Origin: Cryptomeria japonica
Lineage: Eukaryota; Streptophyta; Pinopsida; Cupressales; Cupressaceae
Length of the DNA: 64,000 nt
Direction: 5' to 3'
Assembly: GCF_030272615.1 (NCBI RefSeq)
Contig: NC_081406.1
Location: 244,149,218 to 244,213,217 of the forward strand
Part shown: piece after piece, positions 37,575 through 49,244 of the stretch
Layout: each line of letters begins with the position of its first letter
How positions within the stretch are numbered: the first letter of the stretch is position 1
Made by a program: the position numbers and the translations under genes
The notes under the pieces: generated by a model
Told to the model about the DNA's origin: nothing
The model's input: only the letters and a program-made list of their open reading frames with translations
Databases searched by the model: none

Positions 37575-38190
37575 CTTATGAGCTAAAATAATAAAATTTT
37601 GATAGTGTGAAAAGAATACCATTTTTTAACCCTATTAATTTCATGTGTCCCAAAACTACCATTTTGGCATAGGCGGGCAGAATGCTAGCTTTACAGCTAT
37701 GAATGTCAATATTCTTTGAAAGTTTCATTGTCAACAAATCCATTTTGTTCATATCCTGCAATCATGGAACTGCATGAGACCAAATTTCTTTTAGGCAGAT
37801 TGTCAAACAGTTGGCCTGCATTGCCTATGCTTCCACATTTTGCAACTACAACATCTGACGCCTGTTCCAAAGCTCCTATTTCGGCACAGGCAGGGAGGAC
37901 GCTGGCAAGGGTTGAAGAGCCTGGCCTAACGCCTGCAAAATGTATTTGCTTGAAAGTTTCTAAAGCCTTTTCAACAAACCCATTTTCTGCATATCCTGCC
38001 AATCGTAGTCAAGCAGTTCAGTGCCTCGTCTTTGCTTCTGTATTTTGCATACATGCCTACCAGAGCTTTTGCATAAACTCGTACATGCTTTTACATTTAC
38101 TCCTGCAGCACGGCAACTTGTCATGCCGGGCGGGCGGGACAAGCAGTTTGAAATTTCAAAGTCACCGGCATCCACCAAACGGAATCAGCT
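37575..38190 (-). pseudogene. PPR protein relic (minus strand)
   Basis: Read on the minus strand: MAGYAENGFVEKALETFKQ, then FAGVRPGSSTLASVLPACAEIGALEQ, then VAKCGSIGNAGQLFDNLPKRNLVS and MIAGYEQNGFVDNE. These are successive PPR motifs of the plant PLS class. Farther left another ILPAYAKMVVLG-like piece remains. The frame is kept from 38002 to 37706 but parts of motifs are missing and frames shift at both ends. It is shorter than any functional PPR protein. PPR proteins act on mitochondrial or plastid RNA. Confidence 0.8.
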
Positions 38191-38300
38191 AACGGCACAC
38201 ATGAGCGGACGGATCACGGCTGGGCCCCACACAAGCCACCTAAGCGCGGTCAACGCTTCCAGTGTGTTGGGTAAGCCCAGCCGTAATGGACGGTGACGAC
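38191..38300 (-). other. DNA upstream of the PPR relic, shared with the 48-kb copy
   Basis: A part around 38220-38260, read on the minus strand (TTGACCGCGCTTAGGTGGCT..), matches TTTGACCGCTTAGGTGGCT at 48039. It is therefore part of the same duplicated unit (promoter/5' part of a PPR gene). Confidence 0.55.
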
Positions 38301-38524
38301 GGAAAATAACAAAACCGGCAGGAAAATTAAAAAAATCTAACGACTGACGATATTTGAATCGTCGTGCATCCCTTCTAGTTCATTGCAAGTCGTTGATCAC
38401 CGATGTCAAGTCGTCCCTTTCAAATAAGGAGACGCCTTTAGGTAATTAAAATGGTGTTAATATATTTTTGTGATATTTATAAGTATTTTTTGGTTTATTT
38501 TGTTACTAACAATATAAATAAGAC
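38301..38524. other. spacer, nothing recognised
   Basis: Contains a short GTCGTCC/TCGTCG-rich stretch; no gene. Confidence 0.4.
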
Positions 38525-38906
38525 ATGGCTCATGATCACAATGGTATGTTTATTTCAGTGATGGCCCTCTATTTGGGCAACCAAACAAACCACTTTGTTG
38601 AAGCTAAAGTTGTCTACATTGATCTTAAATTGGCTCTCGTTGAGGGTTGTAGGAAGGTGTGGATTGAGGAGACTCTATGAACATCATCAATTGTTTGAGA
38701 GGGGTTTAAAAACCTAGTTGGATGATTCAAGGCATGATTTTGGATTGTTGGATATTATAAACTCTTCGGATGAATGTTTTGTATCTCATATCTATAGTGA
38801 GGGAAACCAATTCATGGATTATTTTGCCAATGTTGGTGTTGAACATGGAGATTCTATACATTGGTGGGGGGCAACGACTCCCTCCCCCTTGAGGTTAAAG
38901 CTTTGA
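38525..38906 (+). pseudogene. LINE ORF2, C-terminal RNase H (copy A)
   Basis: From ATG 38525 the short frame (to 38680) reads HDHNGMFISVMALYLGNQTN then HFVEAKVVYIDLKLALVEGC (catalytic Glu region) and VWIEE. After a shift, 38718-38906 continues DIINSSDECFVSHIYSEGNQFMDYFANVGVE, the final acidic motif (EGN..VDYFAN, usually EGNxxADxxA). The first catalytic Asp is lost with the 5' truncation. This is the plant LINE type (RVT_3). Confidence 0.8.
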
Positions 38907-38956
38907 TTTTTAAAGAAGCTCATGAATGCTAAGGTGATGGCCTCAAATGGGTAACT

Positions 38957-40879
38957 ATGATTATTCATTACTCCCTAGATTTTATCTTAGGGATTTGGGG
39001 TATGGGGATTCTTTTGGATCCTAATGCCATTTATTGTTTGGAGTCTAAGGTGGCCTTGTTTTTACTGATCATGATTATCTCTTGTCATTTCAACTTTTAT
39101 TCCACATGGATTGCGGGTGTTCTATTTTTTGCTTGCCTTCCTCCCATCACTATTTTGGGTGTCTCTTTCTCTCTTTTTTTATTTTGTAATTCATTGTCTA
39201 TTGTAGTTACTTGTTGCTTTATGGGTGGTCCTCTTGATTCTATGGGTGTGGACAGGTATAGAGTGGAGCCAAACTCTTATAAAAAGTGGCAAAAAAATCC
39301 CATTATTTGGGGTAAGCTCTCCATGGGCTAGGTTACTCCTTTTATGGAGAAGTTCCATGGCCATGACTCGCTAGTTACCAAGGCCTTCTTGAGAGGTTGG
39401 AAGAATGGCACTCTGTGCGCATATAAGGTAGGGATGATTGTTTTGAAGGATTTGATTGCGGATCTTACTGGTCTCAATTGTGATGGCAGAAAGATTTACA
39501 AGGATCATAAAGCATCTAAGGAGACCATTTCTCCATTCTTTAAAGAAGAGGAGATCGTCATGGAGAAAATAAAAAAGTCAAAAACTATAATCGCAACACC
39601 ATCAAACCCATCTAGGATGAAATGGTGGAAGTATTAAGAGGTATTTCACTCTTGATGGGTTCTTATTAGTCTCTTTGGTCACCATTTCATTCTATTAAAC
39701 AATTTTCATCACAAGCATTTTGTTTATTTCCCATTCTACTTGGTGTCTTCTCTTACTGCTAGTGTCAATGATAATAAGAAGAGCCTTATTTCCTCGGTGC
39801 TCCATGAGGGCCTTATTTTTCTCCTCATGGAGTATACTAAATTTGTGTTCCTTCCCCTAAAGCCCCCTATGGGAAAATGCGAAATTGAGTATGCCTAGAA
39901 TGTCATGGATCATTATTCTAACATGTCCACTGATTTTGAGGATGAAGTCTTGGATAAGGAGGGTAATAGGAAGAAGTCTAATTCTAAGAAGAAAACTAAA
40001 AAAATCCCTTCGCATACCTGGTCAAAAGGTTTTGAAACTAATGATGATGAGGTTGAATTTGTCTCTCTAATGAGGTCTAATTTAATTGGGGACTAGCTTG
40101 AGAAGGTGGAGATAGAGATGGATCCTAGGAATTATGAGAGCATCGATGTTGGAGAGTGTTATAGACCCCACATGGTTAAGAAAGGTATGCATGGGTAATG
40201 GGCAAGGAGAGGTAGGGTGGAGGCAGAAAATAATAAGATTGAGACTATGCCCTACTTTGATAAACCAAACTATGAGGAGATTTTTATGGTTGAAGAGGCG
40301 TACCTTCAAGATGATGGCTTTTAGATTGGTAATGTTTCCATTAGGGGTGCAGGGGAGGACAATCTTAAAGATAATCCTATAAATGAATATGATAATGTCG
40401 TGGTGTTTCTCATCAAAGCTACTAAAGGATAGGACAATTTGACCAATTGACTTATTTAAGAGATTAATGATATTGAAGATGACTTTTTTTTTCTTTCCAA
40501 TAGGATGGGTAGTTTTTAGAGTGCACAAAACAAGGGTAACGAGAAGGATGAGTACAAGAAGATGTTGGATTTGATTCGAGCGATGGCAAGCAATGTGAAG
40601 TCCATGAAAATGGATTAGGAGGAAAGAATTAGTAAGCTGGAGATTTCTATTACAAATATCTTCAACAAGATCAACATGGTGATTAGTGTCAGCAAGAACG
40701 TTGTGCAAAGAAATGCCATGTGTCTTCACATGTTAAATGATAAAGTTCCGATCTTGGTGGAGGGTGAGAAGCACAAGAAAGGTAAGACCTTGGTAGAGGG
40801 TGTTGATACTACTAGAGAGGAGGTGGAGTTTGAAAGAGGTGTTTCTAGTTTAAGTATATATGTTTCTTTGAAGGTGTAA
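38957..40879 (+). pseudogene. LINE 3' ORF, uncharacterised protein (copy A)
   Basis: The frame of 38957 continues to 40879 with no frameshift and about ten stops, mostly TAG/TGA/TAA that fit CAG/CAA/TGG. N-terminal part is hydrophobic (LFLLIMIISCHF, ILGVSFSLFLF). Middle part: RVEPNSYKKWQ, TPFMEKFHGHD, DLIADLTGLNCDG, then FGHHFILLNNFHHKHFVYFPF and VLHEGLIFLLMEYTK. An acidic/basic linker follows, then a coiled-coil-like stretch (EERISKLEISITNIFNKINM) and RNAMCLHMLNDKV. The same order is seen in copy B. I do not recognise the family; there is no CCHC knuckle. Confidence 0.6.
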
Positions 40880-41190
40880 GGGTCGTTGACTAGGACCCAG
40901 AGCCAATTCAAATCTATGGATGACCACTCTCGGGTTATCAAAGAGGTTACAATTATGCACAACTAGATTATCCACAAGGACTTAGAATTTGCTAAAATTT
41001 TGAAGGAATTATAGTAGGTTGGTCTAGGGTTTGTCCTAGTCTTGTTCATGGTTATGTGTCTATTTTTTGTTGTTGTTGATGGTTAGTTCTAGTCTTAGTC
41101 TAGTTTAATCTTGTTTGAAGCATTTTGTTGTAAAGGGTTTTGAAGTCCCTTGAAAACCTATTTTACCTAATAAAAAATAATGTAAATAAA
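40880..41190 (+). other. LINE copy A 3' UTR and tail
   Basis: Ends with GTTGTAAAGGGTTTTGAAGT, CCTTGAAAACC and ACCTAATAAAAAATAATG, an A-rich tail with AATAAA. The tail fixes the 3' end of the copy. Confidence 0.65.
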
Positions 41191-42447
41191 ATTATATGGC
41201 CACCTCGCATGTCTTTAAGGAGATAGTTTGATTACAAAAATAATGTATAATTGCGAGTTTTGATTATAGGACACTTTAGATTGGTTGTAAAAAATACAGT
41301 ATACTTTTCTTAGCCAAGAATCCTATGCATCTTACTTAAATTAACTATGTGAATGTTTGATGTCATTTTATTTGTGGAATGATTACAAATGAAAGTTTAC
41401 AATTAGTAGAATCTTTCATACTCTCTTACCAAGCGCATGAGGATCTAGAAAAATTCACTTGATGCATTGAGGCTACTATCCCTATATATTGTACGAAGTT
41501 GATTTGTATTTTTCATAAATTTATTTACAACATATGATGTGAAGTGGGAGAATGATAGGATTAAGGTGTCATCATGCTTTCGAGTCTTATGTATTTGAAT
41601 ATTATAAATTCAATCATAAATTACAAAGGATTACCATAAATTATAATTTTCTTATCAATATGAAAATTAATTATTTGTTGGGATTAGTAATTGAATATTT
41701 ATGAAAAAAAATATTACTAGACAAGAATCTTTAAGGTTACGGAGAATCTAATTGTCCAAAATCTTTGACTTTTCTTATGAAAATTCTAATCATATATTGT
41801 ATTGGCTATTATTAGCCTATAACACCTTATACATGAAGATCAAACACACCTTGAACATAAAGAAAACAAAGCTAGGGGAACTTTATTTGTAACCATCTTG
41901 GAAACAATATTTATTAACAAAATCTTATTTAATATATTCTTAGAGAGGTTGTAATGTGTGTGGGCAAGCAATTATCCCCATGGTTAAGGGCTAAAGACTA
42001 GAAAAAGATGAAATTTAATTATATTATAATTTATCTTCTCAAAATAATATAAATTTAGCCTCTCTTCTTCATGGATTTTATACCTCAACAATATTTTCCT
42101 CACCTAAATATTATGTTATGTGTTAATATTTTACGTTCTCTATTTTCTTATTGTTGTTTATTTTAGATATTATAACTCTTTATTTAGTTATCTACTTATT
42201 GTTTTCATATTTGTAGTTGAATTCTAGATATATCTTTCATAATTATATTTCATTTCCAACAATAATACCTAAACTTGTCTCATGATTTTTTTACAATATG
42301 ATTCATTTTGTCAAATACTAATACATAATACATGATATAAAACTAGTAAATATGCTTGGGCACCTACTGATATTCAATATTATTACTATCTAATAGAAAA
42401 TTATTATTATAAATTTTCAACCCAAAAATAGTTTAATGTTGTAATGG
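41191..42447. other. AT-rich DNA, nothing recognised
   Basis: No gene or element terminus supported. Confidence 0.45.
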
Positions 42448-42765
42448 TCATCTCCTCAAATTTATGAATGCAAAGGCCTAAAGAAACTATGGAATTCTAT
42501 TTTTCAAGACTTCCCAACCATCTTTGAATATAATCTTAGTTGGAAAGAAGCTCTACTTGGGGTCAAATTTCATAATAATGTTATTTCTGATGGAGTTCGT
42601 CATGTTTTTTTATTGCATTTATGGAGAATCAGATGTAAAGCAATATTTATTAATCATTACGATCATCAAGAATTTGTAGTTTTAAAGTTTTACTCTGACA
42701 TGTTTTACTGTCTTACATCTTGTGATGCCCCACCTATAGTTGGACATGAACATTACATATTTTGA
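42448..42765 (+). pseudogene. LINE ORF2 scrap, zf-RVT region
   Basis: An open stretch of 105 codons, without an ATG near its start, reads KKLWNSIFQDFPTIF, LSWKEALLGVKF, DGVRHVFLLHLWRIRCKAIF. This matches the reverse-transcriptase zinc-binding region and following stretch of plant LINE ORF2, where LW....F and LLHLWRIW.ERN occur between RT and RNase H. Stop TGA at 42763-42765. Flanking parts of the LINE are not recognisable. It is the only surviving domain of another LINE insertion. Confidence 0.5.
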
Positions 42766-45700
42766 TGCTATTTTGAGAAACCTTACTTAATTGTAATGAT
42801 AGTGACATCGAGTTAGGTTACATTGCATGTTTATCAAAGTTTAATTATGTTCTAAGAGTCTTATAAACTTTAGGGAGGATTGATAATGTATTTTTTTCTT
42901 TGTTGATATATGGTAATAACTAGAGTGAATTAAATTCACAAATAGATGAAGCATAGTGGTTTTTATTCCATGGGATTAAAAGATCTTGTAAGCATTGATC
43001 ATTCCTCTCATGATATGCATGCATATAGTAATAGGCAGAGAGTTCTTAGTTTTGACTAGTAATGTGATAAAAAGATAATATAAAAAGGATAACGTTTGAT
43101 CAATTTGTAATTAAGTTTAATTATACCTTCAATTATTTGACATTATAATTAATATGAGGATGACAATTTCAAATTGTGTGACGTTTCTTATAATGTGATT
43201 TGTTCTACATGTTATAATTTAGTCAAAGGAAAGATGACAAATTATAGTGGATTGCTATCCATTGATCTAAGTGAGTGAAATGGACTTCAAGAGTTCCCAC
43301 ATAGTGAATTGAGGTATATGTGAATATCAAATATTGAATAGAAAGAAAAAAAATCCTATAATTTGAAAAGTGGTTCTGCTACAAATTATGGTTATGATGG
43401 TTTAGTTATATTATGATTTTCTTGAGTTTGACAATATGGACATTTGTTTTAGGTTAAATGTTAATTATCATTATGATGCTTATGTGGATTAGTCTTTTGT
43501 TGAGAGTATTTTATACTTTAGATGGAATAGAAAATGCAATGTGAATTAGTTGATATGAAGTATTAAACTAGAACTAATAAGGTTGTGGAATCTGCCTTAC
43601 ATTGTCCAATTGCATTTACTTGAAAGCTTCTAAATCCTATTCAAAAAATGCATCGTATGAAGGAGGAAGATGTAACAAACCAACAAACCCATGATTATGA
43701 GGAAGATCTATGTGGGGAGCAGTTCAGGTAAGTTGAAACAAGTTTTTCTTTGTGATGCTCGAACTGATATTTTTTTGTGCTTGATCATGTATCATACCTT
43801 ATTTTTATGGAAGGTATATATTCTATTCATGTAAGGGATTTTAGTATGGTAATCTCATCATATTATCATTTGGTGTGTGACTAAGAATCAAATTGATAGT
43901 TGCCTTGTGTGCTTTAGTTCAGATTCCTCCTGAGCTAATGAAATGTCATTATCTAGTTAATGAATTGGAGATTATTGTTGGTAACCATAATTTTGGAAAT
44001 ATATTCTTAGTAATGTGTAACCTTAGAATTGTGAACTCATTCACCTAGCTATAATTAAGTAGACAATTGTGTTTCTTTCATCTTAAGGATCTTTTTGTTA
44101 CGACTAGAATATAGTGCTGACTTCCACTACTTGTAAAAGAGCTATTCTAGATGTAATGGTTATCCTTATAACATCTTAGATGTTGCAACTGTGACAAGTC
44201 TTGCATGGGAGGGACATTTTATGACCTTCCAGTTGATAAGGAATGTATGTTGATTAGAAAATTAACTAGTCAACCATTATACGTGAAGAAGGCTATCTTC
44301 TTTTAGAGTCTACATTAGCATTTTCACTTTACATAAATGAAGGAAAAACAAATTGTTAAGGAGGAGAGTAGTTACAAATTAAATATGAGAAAAAGGTATT
44401 TTCACTATTTATGTGAATAAATGAGATTTCATTCAACAATTATGCGTTCAAACATGCACAATGTAAAATAGGGAAAAATGCTTTCATGTTATGGCTTGTT
44501 TGTCAAACTTTACTTTTTAGTGTTAACTTTGGTATACCTAACATCCATTACAATATATTAGAATGAACTACCTCTATCCACCCATGGATATATTGATGGA
44601 AGGATCCATATTCCTTTTGTGTTCTATTTTAAGTAAATACATGGTAGAATAGTTATTTTAACTATAGATCTAATGAAGTGCAATTTTATGGGAAGTTATT
44701 TTGTTTGGTGGTAGTCTGAAATGTTAACCTCGGACTTTTATCTTTCATTTCACTTGTTATAGAATATTGCCCCTCTAATATTTCAAGGAGGGTATATAGT
44801 AAGTAATTAGTGTATATGTAAACATTCATGATGAGAATTTGCTAAAGAGGGTCTACTTGCACTAGCTTTGTGTTGGTTAAGTTATTGATCATGAAACAAC
44901 ATTGTCAAATATTACTAATACCTGGCATAAGTAATGGTTTAGAAATTACTAAATAGGGCCAGATATATCCCCCTTTATCAATCTAGTACAAATGTATGAT
45001 ATAACTTATGTTGGTACTTGACATACTATACTCACTTTACTTACTCAGAGATGACCTTGACTTACATAAGAATTGTGGTCTGATATCAGTAGGAGCCTAT
45101 GTGTAGGTCCTTGGAGAATATTTTTGAGGATATTTATGTGTGACTAAATTATATAAGTAATCTAGTTAGGAATTTCATCTCTGTTTCACCTAAGTGGGTG
45201 GCAACCGACAAGGACATTGCCTGAGAAATTGAACCGTAGAAAGAGTTACGTACCCACTCTTATACCATCATATTAGATGGGTTTTAAATTGTTTTATGAA
45301 CTACGAAGTCTTTGAGCTTTCACGTAGGCAAGGCCATGTATGATAAGCCCTCGAGACACTAGTTCTAGCCCTTAGGTCTTTTCCTTTTGAGTTTTTTTAT
45401 TAAGATTGTCACTCCTTTCCTATATTATACATTCTCATTTCATCTATGCAAGCTAGTAGGTGATTATTGTATGATTGATCTAGATAAAGTAATGATACGA
45501 TTTAACATGATCATGTATCTAACTATCCTTTGATCTTCTGTAGAACATCTAGACATGTAAACATCATGTAGGTGCAGGTATAGGAGGCAAGGCAATCACA
45601 TCCCAAAGGAATGCAAGAGAAACTTTAGTAAGAAGGAGATATGTTGTGTTGTAAACTAAAGAGAGCATTAAGTTAATGTTTATCAACTAATCCTGATTGA

Positions 45701-45960
45701 AATTGTAACTTGTTAATTGCTACTATTGTTTGAAGTTTGCAATGCATTACGTTGTGATGTAAAAGAAAAAGTAAGTAATAGATTGCAAGAATAGTAAACT
45801 ATGGTGTAGTTCATTGTTGTCTTGTTGTGTCTCTTAAGTGTGCACATTTTGAGAATTGTATGAAGAATTGTATGAAGAATTGTATTTACATTGTAATACT
45901 ATGTTAAATGTGTCTGAAGTTGAAAAAAAAAAATAGTGTTGTGTAATGTTCACTTGAGTA
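42766..45960. other. AT-rich DNA, nothing recognised
   Basis: Possible remains of the LINE above but no frame can be followed. Short tandem AATTGTATGAAG (x3) at about 45855-45890. Confidence 0.4.
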
Positions 45961-46435
45961 AAAGTGGGCATTACACGTCTCTTTTCTCTCATCTTCAGGA
46001 GGACTCCAAGAAGAATTTAAATTTGGATTTTCAATTTCGTAGCACGAAATTCCAATTGTCCTAGTTGCTCAGGAATAGGAAGATCTACATTGTTCAAGGT
46101 TTAAGGCCTTTCCTATTGAATTAATAGCTCATCTTGTTGCTCTTCGCCCAAATGTGTTATGGCTGGTTTCTTCTCTATTATTTAGTTGTATTTCATATGT
46201 TATACTCAACTAGTTTTCTATTGTGATGTTGTACCCAACTGGTCTATGCTATCTTATGCATTGTTGTTATATTTAGCTAGTTTGTTGTTTTTATGTTGTA
46301 CCCAGCTGGTCTTATGTTGTTGGTATGAACATGGTTGTCTATAGTCCTCTTTAATCATTCTTGATAGTGTTTTGATTGTCAATCCTTTGCAATTTTTTTC
46401 TTTCATTACTTCAATAAAATAAAATAAAAGGCCTA
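45961..46435 (+). mobile_element. possible retroposon 3' end
   Basis: A T/G-rich block with a loosely repeated unit (TGTTGTACCCAACTGGTCT at about 46226, TGTTGTACCCAGCTGGTCTT at about 46293), ending TTCAATAAAATAAAATAAAAG, a simple A-rich tail. This is the shape of a LINE/SINE-type 3' end. No coding part can be tied to it. Confidence 0.35.
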
Positions 46436-48015
46436 ATGAAAAACATTCAACTTGAAATCTTAAAAACATTATAAAAATATTTTTTTATTGCAACAAAATC
46501 ATTCCAATAGAAGCATAATATCATCCCATGTTTAAGAGTTGAAAATGATATTGGGCCAATATGTTAAAGACTACAATATAATTACAATTAGACTCAAGTA
46601 ATAAGATGTTGCCTTTCTATAATATCACTACCTTACCTAGCCAATTAATCAACTTCATATAGTTGAATGAAAATATACCAACCATTTCTTGAATACTACG
46701 GTTCTTGTAAAATGCCTACACTATTTACTTTCAAACCTATATGTTATTAACAATTAAAAATTAATAATAAATAAAATATGCAATTAAAAGTTAATAAAAA
46801 TCTTTAGATCAAATTTAAGTATCTATTTTCTAAAATGATAAAAACAATATTTGTAGTAAAAGTAATATAATTTAAGTGTAAAATATCATCTTCAATGAAA
46901 TAACAAAAAATAATCATGAGAAACTTCTTAATGATAGATTTTTAAAATATAAATTAAGTTTATAAAAAAAATGTGAATCATTAATTTATTTTGTCTATTA
47001 AAAATATATTAATAATAAAAAATTTAAATTTTGATGATTCATTAATGCTTAAAAATGAGAGACAATTATATTTTCATCCTTTCTTTAAAAAAATAAAACA
47101 TGTTAAAAACTAAAAAAAATCAATACTAAATACTTTATAAATAAAGCTTAAAACTTTCCAAATATTTTTGAAAAAAAGTTTCCCAAAAATTCTAATTTAG
47201 ATTTTCCTCCACCAAACAATGTATTCTCAAACCTACCTCCCTACCTACTCATACACAATTATTTAAAAATATCTATCCTCTTAAAGTAAACATCATAGTG
47301 CCCTATGTTTTGCAAGTAGGACACTTAAAAATCATACAACTCTAAAACATAAAAGAATGGTCATGGGAAGGCCAAAGGCCCTGTCAACACAATTTAAAAA
47401 CATCAAATTTATTTTAATTTAACCATAGAAACAATTTCCAACAGCATAAATCAAGTGACATATTCCTTTTTGTGTGGAAAGGAATATCTTATTGTTTTAA
47501 AACAGAGAGTTCAAGCTAGTTCATTCATAAGATTGACAACATAGAAGACCTTGAACAAAAATGCATATACTGAGATGCTATGGAAAACACTTTAATGAGT
47601 GCTAAACACAACTGAACTGACCTTGTCTATCTTTGTGCTGCAAACAAGAAACTACTGTTATTTCGTCTCTGCCAAGGCTTTAAGCGCAGACAAGCCACAT
47701 TTTAAGTCAATTTTTTTTGGCGTTGTATCAATATCATCAAATCTTGTATGTAAGTTTCTGGATTAGATTGTGTGAATAATTTTTTCCATCAACGTTTCGA
47801 ATCACATTCTGTGATTCATCATCAGAATGCAAGAGAGTTTAAGGAGTTAAATGATACTGATATGCAAACCAAGACAAACTAGACAAAAGATTCCTGCACT
47901 ATCTAGACGAACTGGACAATCTAAAAGGCACATTCTTAAGCTCCCCAATAATCAATAACTCTACCTGACTAGATTTCTGACTGTCAGCAATATAATCAAT
48001 ATGAAATACGGCCAG
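46436..48015. other. AT-rich DNA, nothing recognised
   Basis: A perfect hairpin GAATCACA-TTC-TGTGATTC lies at 47799-47817. No gene. Confidence 0.4.
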
Positions 48016-48199
48016 CCTTAAACAGCACACACTAAGCTTTGACCGCTTAGGTGGCTGGTGTGGACCCCTCCGAACTTGTCTGGCTCCCCGTTCTAAGTTT
48101 CCGTTGGCAGATGTTCTCCGTTCCCATTCAAACAGTCCCGTTAACTTTCGAATTCAAATTCGCTTCCCGCCCAGAACTTCTTTGGAGGCCTGTGATCAC
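48016..48199 (+). other. conserved DNA upstream of a PPR relic (copy 48 kb)
   Basis: Non-coding stretch with TAAGTTTCCGTTGGCAGATG and TTAACTTTCGAATTCAAATT. About 140 bp of it matches, in inverse orientation, 54092-54235 at roughly nine bases in ten. It is probably the promoter/5' part of a duplicated PPR gene. Part (48039-48060) is also found at 38220-38260. Confidence 0.75.
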
Positions 48200-48440
48200 A
48201 TAAAAAGGAACAGTGTACGCATCTATTTGTCAGCGTACTCACGTCCTGTGCCCAAATGGTAGCTTTGGAACAGGGTACGGACATCCATCGAAGCATATTG
48301 GAAGGGGAATTATATCAGATATTATAGTTCAAAATGCTCTGGTAGCGGAAGCACAAACAAGCCATCTGAACTGGTTGACCGGCTGCGTCAAAAAAATATT
48401 ATCTCATGAAATGCTACGATTGGCAGGTGTAAATCCAGAT
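48200..48440 (+). pseudogene. PPR protein relic (48 kb, plus strand)
   Basis: Reading the frames in turn: VLTSCAQMVALEQGTDIHRS, then ILEGELYQIL, then (after damage) GSTNKPSELVDRLRQKNIIS. These are the parts of a PLS-class PPR motif pair. The frames slip and stops are present. It follows directly on the conserved upstream block and ends with no recognisable continuation, so only the first ~80 codons were kept. Confidence 0.75.
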
Positions 48441-49195
48441 ATGGACAATTATTTTTTAGTTTATTTAATGATGTTATTAAAGATAAATGTTTAGGCATTC
48501 AATTTGAAGATCTCAAATTAAAGATTTCTTATTTTGTTATTTTGTTGATTGTAATGACAATTTATTTTATTATATTTATATAGGTTGTAATTTTTCTTAT
48601 GATAGTAAATTAGAGATTTGACCTTCACATAAAAATCTTACTAATATGAATATTGATAGAAAGAGATGTTTTCTTATGAATGAAGGAACTTCTTATCTTG
48701 GTAATTTTGTAGAGCATGGGTTAGAAATACTAGTTATTGATGGTGCAAATGATGTTGAGATTGTTCTTTAAATTCATCAATTAAATATGTTGATCCTAAC
48801 CATGTTGATTGTGAAGAAGTTTTGAACTCAAGACAAAATCATTGTAGAACTTATTTGCAAGGATAGTTCTATTGTAGATTTTTTTTTTATGAAAGAATTA
48901 AAATGGATAAAAACTCTAAAATCCTTAACTCTTTTTTAGCAACATTTCACGTAGATTTACATGATGCTTGGATTGAAGGATTGAATTTTATTTTTGAGTC
49001 TAAAATGAAAAAGTTTTTCAACATTTGTAATGGTAATATATTACAACTTTCTATCCATGAGTTTGATTGAAATGCATGTGATAGTGGATCTATTAATTTT
49101 ATATGAATCATGACCTAGCTATTGATAAAGATATTTTTATGTCAACTAAAATTTCTAGATAAAACAATGGAACATGCCATGATGTGGATGAGTTG

Positions 49196-49198
<3 letters not shown>

Positions 49199-49241
<43 letters not shown>
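49199..49241 (+). repeat. (TA)n microsatellite, about 21 units
   Basis: Uninterrupted TA dinucleotides. Confidence 0.95.

Positions 49242-49244
<3 letters not shown>

Larger units (their letters stand above)
38525..41190 (+). mobile_element. LINE copy A, 5'-truncated, with 3' ORF
   Basis: RNase H of a plant LINE (38525-38906) is followed after 50 bp by a ~640-codon frame and then by a tail ACCTAATAAAAAATAATG. 5' truncation inside ORF2 is typical of target-primed reverse transcription. The same arrangement (RNase H, same-length ORF, A-rich tail) occurs in copy B on the other strand. No clear target-site duplication found. Confidence 0.75.

Noticed and set aside
37716-38192. 158-codon plus-strand frame
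   Set aside because: Shadow of the minus-strand PPR relic; its residues carry no domain.
47799-47817. Perfect hairpin GAATCACA-TTC-TGTGATTC as a terminator
   Set aside because: Plant nuclear DNA does not use such terminators and no gene ends there.
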